This document shows, in pieces, positions 11,420 through 14,404 of a DNA stretch of 14,404 bases. The notes under the pieces were generated by a model, which ran no database searches, was not told the DNA's origin, and saw only the letters and a program-made list of their open reading frames with translations. Every line of letters begins with the position of its first letter. The first letter of the stretch is position 1. Origin of the DNA: Oscillospiraceae bacterium (lineage in GTDB: Bacteria > Bacillota > Clostridia > Oscillospirales > Ruminococcaceae); contig JAHZBJ010000013.1 in the NCBI GenBank assembly GCA_019423445.1, positions 10,494 through 24,897 on the forward strand, read 5' to 3'. Made by a program: the position numbers and the translations under genes.

Positions 11420-13534
11420 TCAGACATAGTGGACCAGGTCGGTGTAGGTGGGAATGGGCCAGGCGTCCCTGGGGAGGATGGTCTCCGCCTGGTCACAGGA
11501 GAGCCGGAGCTCCGCCATATCCCGGCGCACCACGTCCCGCATGTAGACGGAACGCTCCCGGGGGTCTTCGGGAAGGGTCTCCAAATCCCGCTCCAGGTCA
11601 TCCACCCCGTTGGCGATGACGTTAGTGAGGGCGGAGAGCTGCTCCAGGTGCTCCTCCAGGTAGCCTTGGCCCCGGCCCATGGCGGCGGCGTAATCCCGGA
11701 CGTCCCGGGCGGCGGCGCCGGTGCAGCGGGCCACGGCGGGGAGGATCTGCCGCCGCACCATCTGAACCATAGTGGCAGCCTCGATGCCCACCACCTTGTT
11801 GTAGTTCTCGGTCATTACCTCGTGGCGGGAAGCGCACTCGTCGGGGGTCATCACCCCGAAGCGGCCCAGAAGCTTCCAGTTCCGGGGGTCCTCCAGGGCT
11901 TCCAGAGCCTGGACGGTGTCCCCCACCACCGGCAGCCCCCGGTCCATGGCCTCCTGGACCCACTGGCTGCTGTAGTTATCTCCGTTGAATACCACCCGGC
12001 CGTGGCTCCGGAGAGTCTCCCCGATGACCCGGCGCACCGTCTCGGGGGTGTACCCCTCCTCCTCAAAGTAGATGGCGAAGGCATTGAAGCTGTCCGCCAG
12101 AATGGTGTTGAGGACGGTGTTGGCCATGGCGATGGACTGGGAGGAACCCACCATCCGGAACTCGAACTTGTTTCCGGTGAAGGCGAAGGGGCTGGTGCGG
12201 TTCCGGTCGCTGTCGTCGGCCATCAGCTCCGGGCTGGTGGAGACGCCGATGCTCAGGCTCCTGCCGCCGTGGCATTCCCCGGTCTCCTCCCCCGCCGCCT
12301 GGCGGAGGGTGTTCAGAAGGGCGTCCCCCAGGAACACCGAGATAATGGCCGGGGGCGCCTCACAGCCTCCCAGGCGGCAGTCGTTGCCGGCGGAGGCTGC
12401 GGCCAGGCGCAGCAGCTCGGGGTAGGAATCCACCCCCCGGAGGAAAGCGCAGAGGGTCAGCAGGAACCGGGGATTGGCGGCAGGGTCCTTCCCGGGGGAA
12501 AGAAGGTTCACCCCGGTGTCGGTGCAGAGGGAGTAGTTGTTGTGCTTGCCGCTGCCGTTGACCCGGGCAAAGGGCTTCTCGTGAAGAAGGCAGGCCAGGC
12601 CCTGCTCCTTGGCCACCACCCGCAGGGTCTCCATCACCAGCTGGTTGTGGTCGCAGGCCACGTTGCAGCTCTCATAGACCGGGGCCAGCTCGTGCTGGGC
12701 CGGGGCGGCCTCGTTGTGCTTGGTCTTGGAGGGCACCCCCAGCTCCCACAGCCGGCGGTCCACCTCCTCCATAAACCGGGAGATCCGCAGCCGGATCCGG
12801 CCCAGATAGTGGTCGTCCAGCTCCTGGCCCTTGGGCATGGGAGCTCCCATGAGGGTGGTGCCGCAGATCTTCAGGTCCAGGCGCTCCTCATAGGTGGCCC
12901 GGTCCACAATAAAGTACTCCTGCTCCGCCCCCACGCTGGGCTCCACCCGGGTGACCCCCTCCATGCCGATGGCCTTGCAGAAACGCACCGCTTCCCGGCT
13001 CACCGCTTCCATAGACCGAAGAAGAGGGGTCTTCTGGTCCAGGGCCTGGCCGCCGTAGGCGCAGAAGGCGGTGGGGATATAGAGGGTGTGCCCCTGGACG
13101 AAGGCAGGGCTGGTGGGGTCCCAGGCGGTATAGCCCCGGGCCTCAAAGGTGGCCCGAAGGCCTCCGGATGGGAAGGAGGAAGCGTCAGGCTCTCCCACGA
13201 AGAGGGATTTCCCGGAGAACTCGGTGACAGCGCCCCCCTCCCCGTCAGGGGTGAGGAAGGCGTCCAGCTTGCCGGCGGTGATGCCGGTCATGGGCTGGAA
13301 CCAGTGGGTGAAATGGGTGGCTCCCTGCTCGATGGCCCAGTCCTTCATGGCGTCGGCCACCGCCTGGGCGATGGCAGGGTCCAGGCGGCCCCCCAGGTGG
13401 GTGGCCTTCTCCAGGCTCTCCCACACCTCCCGGGACAGCCGGCGGCGCATCACATTTTTGCTGAACACCCGGATCCCGAAGCTCTTTTGGGGATCCATCT
13501 GTCCGTGAACTTCCTTTTCTTCTTTCAAAGCCAT
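11420..13534 (-). CDS. glnN: Glutamine synthetase type III
   Basis: This enzyme makes glutamine from glutamate, ammonia and ATP. At 704 residues it has the length of type III (GSIII) rather than the shorter types I and II. Visible signatures include the N-terminal FGIRVFSKNVMRRRL and THFTHWFQPMTG, the catalytic-core EQEYFIVD, NEAAPAQHELAPVYE, the ATP/ammonia loop VNGSGKHNNYSLCTDTG, and NRTSPFAFTGNKFEFRMVGS. The C-terminal helical region is full length. Two adjacent ATGs (13537, 13534) follow GGAGG by three and six bases; I chose the second for spacing, and a third in-frame ATG at about 13498 is less likely. It starts 21 bases after asnA on the same strand, so the two ammonia-fixing enzymes form an operon. 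The gene ends with a 9-bp duplication around its stop codon. Confidence 0.97.
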   Translation of the reverse strand: MALKEEKEVHGQMDPQKSFGIRVFSKNVMRRRLSREVWESLEKATHLGGRLDPAIAQAVADAMKDWAIEQGATHFTHWFQPMTGITAGKLDAFLTPDGEGGAVTEFSGKSLFVGEPDASSFPSGGLRATFEARGYTAWDPTSPAFVQGHTLYIPTAFCAYGGQALDQKTPLLRSMEAVSREAVRFCKAIGMEGVTRVEPSVGAEQEYFIVDRATYEERLDLKICGTTLMGAPMPKGQELDDHYLGRIRLRISRFMEEVDRRLWELGVPSKTKHNEAAPAQHELAPVYESCNVACDHNQLVMETLRVVAKEQGLACLLHEKPFARVNGSGKHNNYSLCTDTGVNLLSPGKDPAANPRFLLTLCAFLRGVDSYPELLRLAAASAGNDCRLGGCEAPPAIISVFLGDALLNTLRQAAGEETGECHGGRSLSIGVSTSPELMADDSDRNRTSPFAFTGNKFEFRMVGSSQSIAMANTVLNTILADSFNAFAIYFEEEGYTPETVRRVIGETLRSHGRVVFNGDNYSSQWVQEAMDRGLPVVGDTVQALEALEDPRNWKLLGRFGVMTPDECASRHEVMTENYNKVVGIEAATMVQMVRRQILPAVARCTGAAARDVRDYAAAMGRGQGYLEEHLEQLSALTNVIANGVDDLERDLETLPEDPRERSVYMRDVVRRDMAELRLSCDQAETILPRDAWPIPTYTDLVHYV

Positions 13535-13555
13535 CATTCTCCTCCCTTATACGCC

Positions 13556-14404
13556 TTACAGCAGATGCACACCGTGGGCCGCGCAGAGCTCCACCTGTTC
13601 CTGGGGCCAGACCGACGCCTGGACCTCCCCGATGTGGGCCTTCTCCAGCAGCACCATGCAGATTCGGGACTGGCCGATACCGCCTCCCATGGTGAGGGGG
13701 AGCCGGTCCTCCAGCAGCGCCTTGTGGAAGGGCAGCTCCCGGCGCTCCCGGCAGCCCCGCTCCTCCAGCTGCCGCTCCAGGGCGTCCCGGTCCACCCGGA
13801 TGCCCATGGAGGACAGCTCAATGGCCCGGTCCAGAAGGGGATACCACACCAGGATATCCCCGTTGAGGCTCCAGTCGTCGTAGTCCGGGGCCCGGCCGTC
13901 GTGGGGACGGCCGCTTTTGAGCCGGCCGCCGATGCCCATGATAAACACCGCTCCCCGTTCCCGGGCGATGGCGTCTTCCCGCTCCCGGGGGGTCTTTTCC
14001 GGCCAGCGGTCCTCCAGCTCCTGGGCGGTGACAAAGGAAATCTCCGGGGCCACTACCCGGTTCAGGGGGGCGAACCGCTGGCAGAGGACCTCCTGGGTTT
14101 CTACAAACACCTGCCACAGCTTTTCCACCGTGGCCCTGAGGAAGGCTTCGGTGCGCTGTTCCCGGGTGATGACCATCTCCCAGTCCCACTGGTCCACATA
14201 CACCGAGTGGAGGTTGTCCAGCTCCTCGTCCCGGCGGATGGCGTTCATGTCGGTGTAGAGGCCCTCACCCACGGAGAACTGGTAGCGGTAGAGGGCCATC
14301 CGCTTCCACTTGGCCAGGGAGTGGACCACCTGTGCGTCCCGACCGGCGTCGGGAATGTCGAAGGAGACGGCCCGCTCCACGCCGTTGAGATCGTCGTTCA
14401 GGCC
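13556..14404 (-). CDS. asnA: Aspartate-ammonia ligase AsnA (5' end outside window)
   Basis: AsnA makes asparagine from aspartate, ammonia and ATP and is related to class II tRNA synthetases. The visible 282 residues align well with the family: GLNDDLNGVERAVSFDI at the cut end, VVHSLAKWKR, GEGLYTDMNAIR, HSVYVDQWDWE, AVFIMGIGGRL, RAPDYDDW, NGDILVWYPLL, ELSSMGIRVD and GGGIGQSRICM near the end. About 55-60 N-terminal residues are missing beyond 14404. The reading frame is open to the window edge, so the GTG at 14380 is not the start. Its stop codon is 21 bases before glnN, and the glnN ribosome site lies in that gap, indicating one operon devoted to amide nitrogen assimilation. Confidence 0.97.
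   Translation of the reverse strand, partial: GLNDDLNGVERAVSFDIPDAGRDAQVVHSLAKWKRMALYRYQFSVGEGLYTDMNAIRRDEELDNLHSVYVDQWDWEMVITREQRTEAFLRATVEKLWQVFVETQEVLCQRFAPLNRVVAPEISFVTAQELEDRWPEKTPREREDAIARERGAVFIMGIGGRLKSGRPHDGRAPDYDDWSLNGDILVWYPLLDRAIELSSMGIRVDRDALERQLEERGCRERRELPFHKALLEDRLPLTMGGGIGQSRICMVLLEKAHIGEVQASVWPQEQVELCAAHGVHLL

Overview
The window looks like chromosomal core and accessory DNA from a GC-rich, spore-forming Firmicute, most likely a gut Oscillospiraceae/Flavonifractor-type Clostridium. This is inferred from the GC-rich codon use, strong AGGAGG-type ribosome sites, type III glutamine synthetase, DUF1292 and DUF1294 proteins, a SpoIIQ-like M23 protein, a sporulation-type D,D-carboxypeptidase beside an RluB/RsuA-type pseudouridine synthase, and a BirA-type operator in front of bioY. 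No phage, transposase, CRISPR array, tRNA or rRNA was seen.

Layout. Positions 1-2419 (minus strand) hold an unknown single-pass membrane protein, a DUF1294 membrane protein with its own terminator, then a D-Ala-D-Ala carboxypeptidase followed by the start of an S4-domain pseudouridine synthase that runs off the window. Positions 2420-2998 are non-coding and packed with at least seven related 47-49 bp repeats in both orientations, including three in perfect tandem. A cyclophilin lipoprotein (2999-3877, minus) diverges from a DUF1292 protein (4106-4432, plus). Positions 4433-4908 hold no protein gene but contain a good candidate 6S RNA with promoter and terminator, followed by two more terminator-like hairpins. 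Then come two half-size TauE/SafE permease genes, a SpoIIQ-like M23 protein, a CBM9/DOMON-like protein with a start-codon problem, and a 47-residue membrane peptide gene, all plus strand. bioY (minus) and typA/bipA (plus) diverge around a BirA operator. A 260-residue multi-pass membrane protein of unknown function converges on an asnA-glnN pair (minus) that makes asparagine and glutamine from ammonia; asnA is cut by the window end.

How the genes fit together. Themes are ammonia assimilation (asnA-glnN), biotin uptake under BirA control (bioY), spore envelope and engulfment functions (carboxypeptidase, SpoIIQ-like), and general housekeeping (TypA, 6S RNA, pseudouridine synthase). The least explained parts are the repeat-filled intergenic region at 2482-2995, the split TauE/SafE pair, the missing start codon at 6834, and the unknown membrane proteins. 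No wholly new multi-gene system could be demonstrated from sequence alone.
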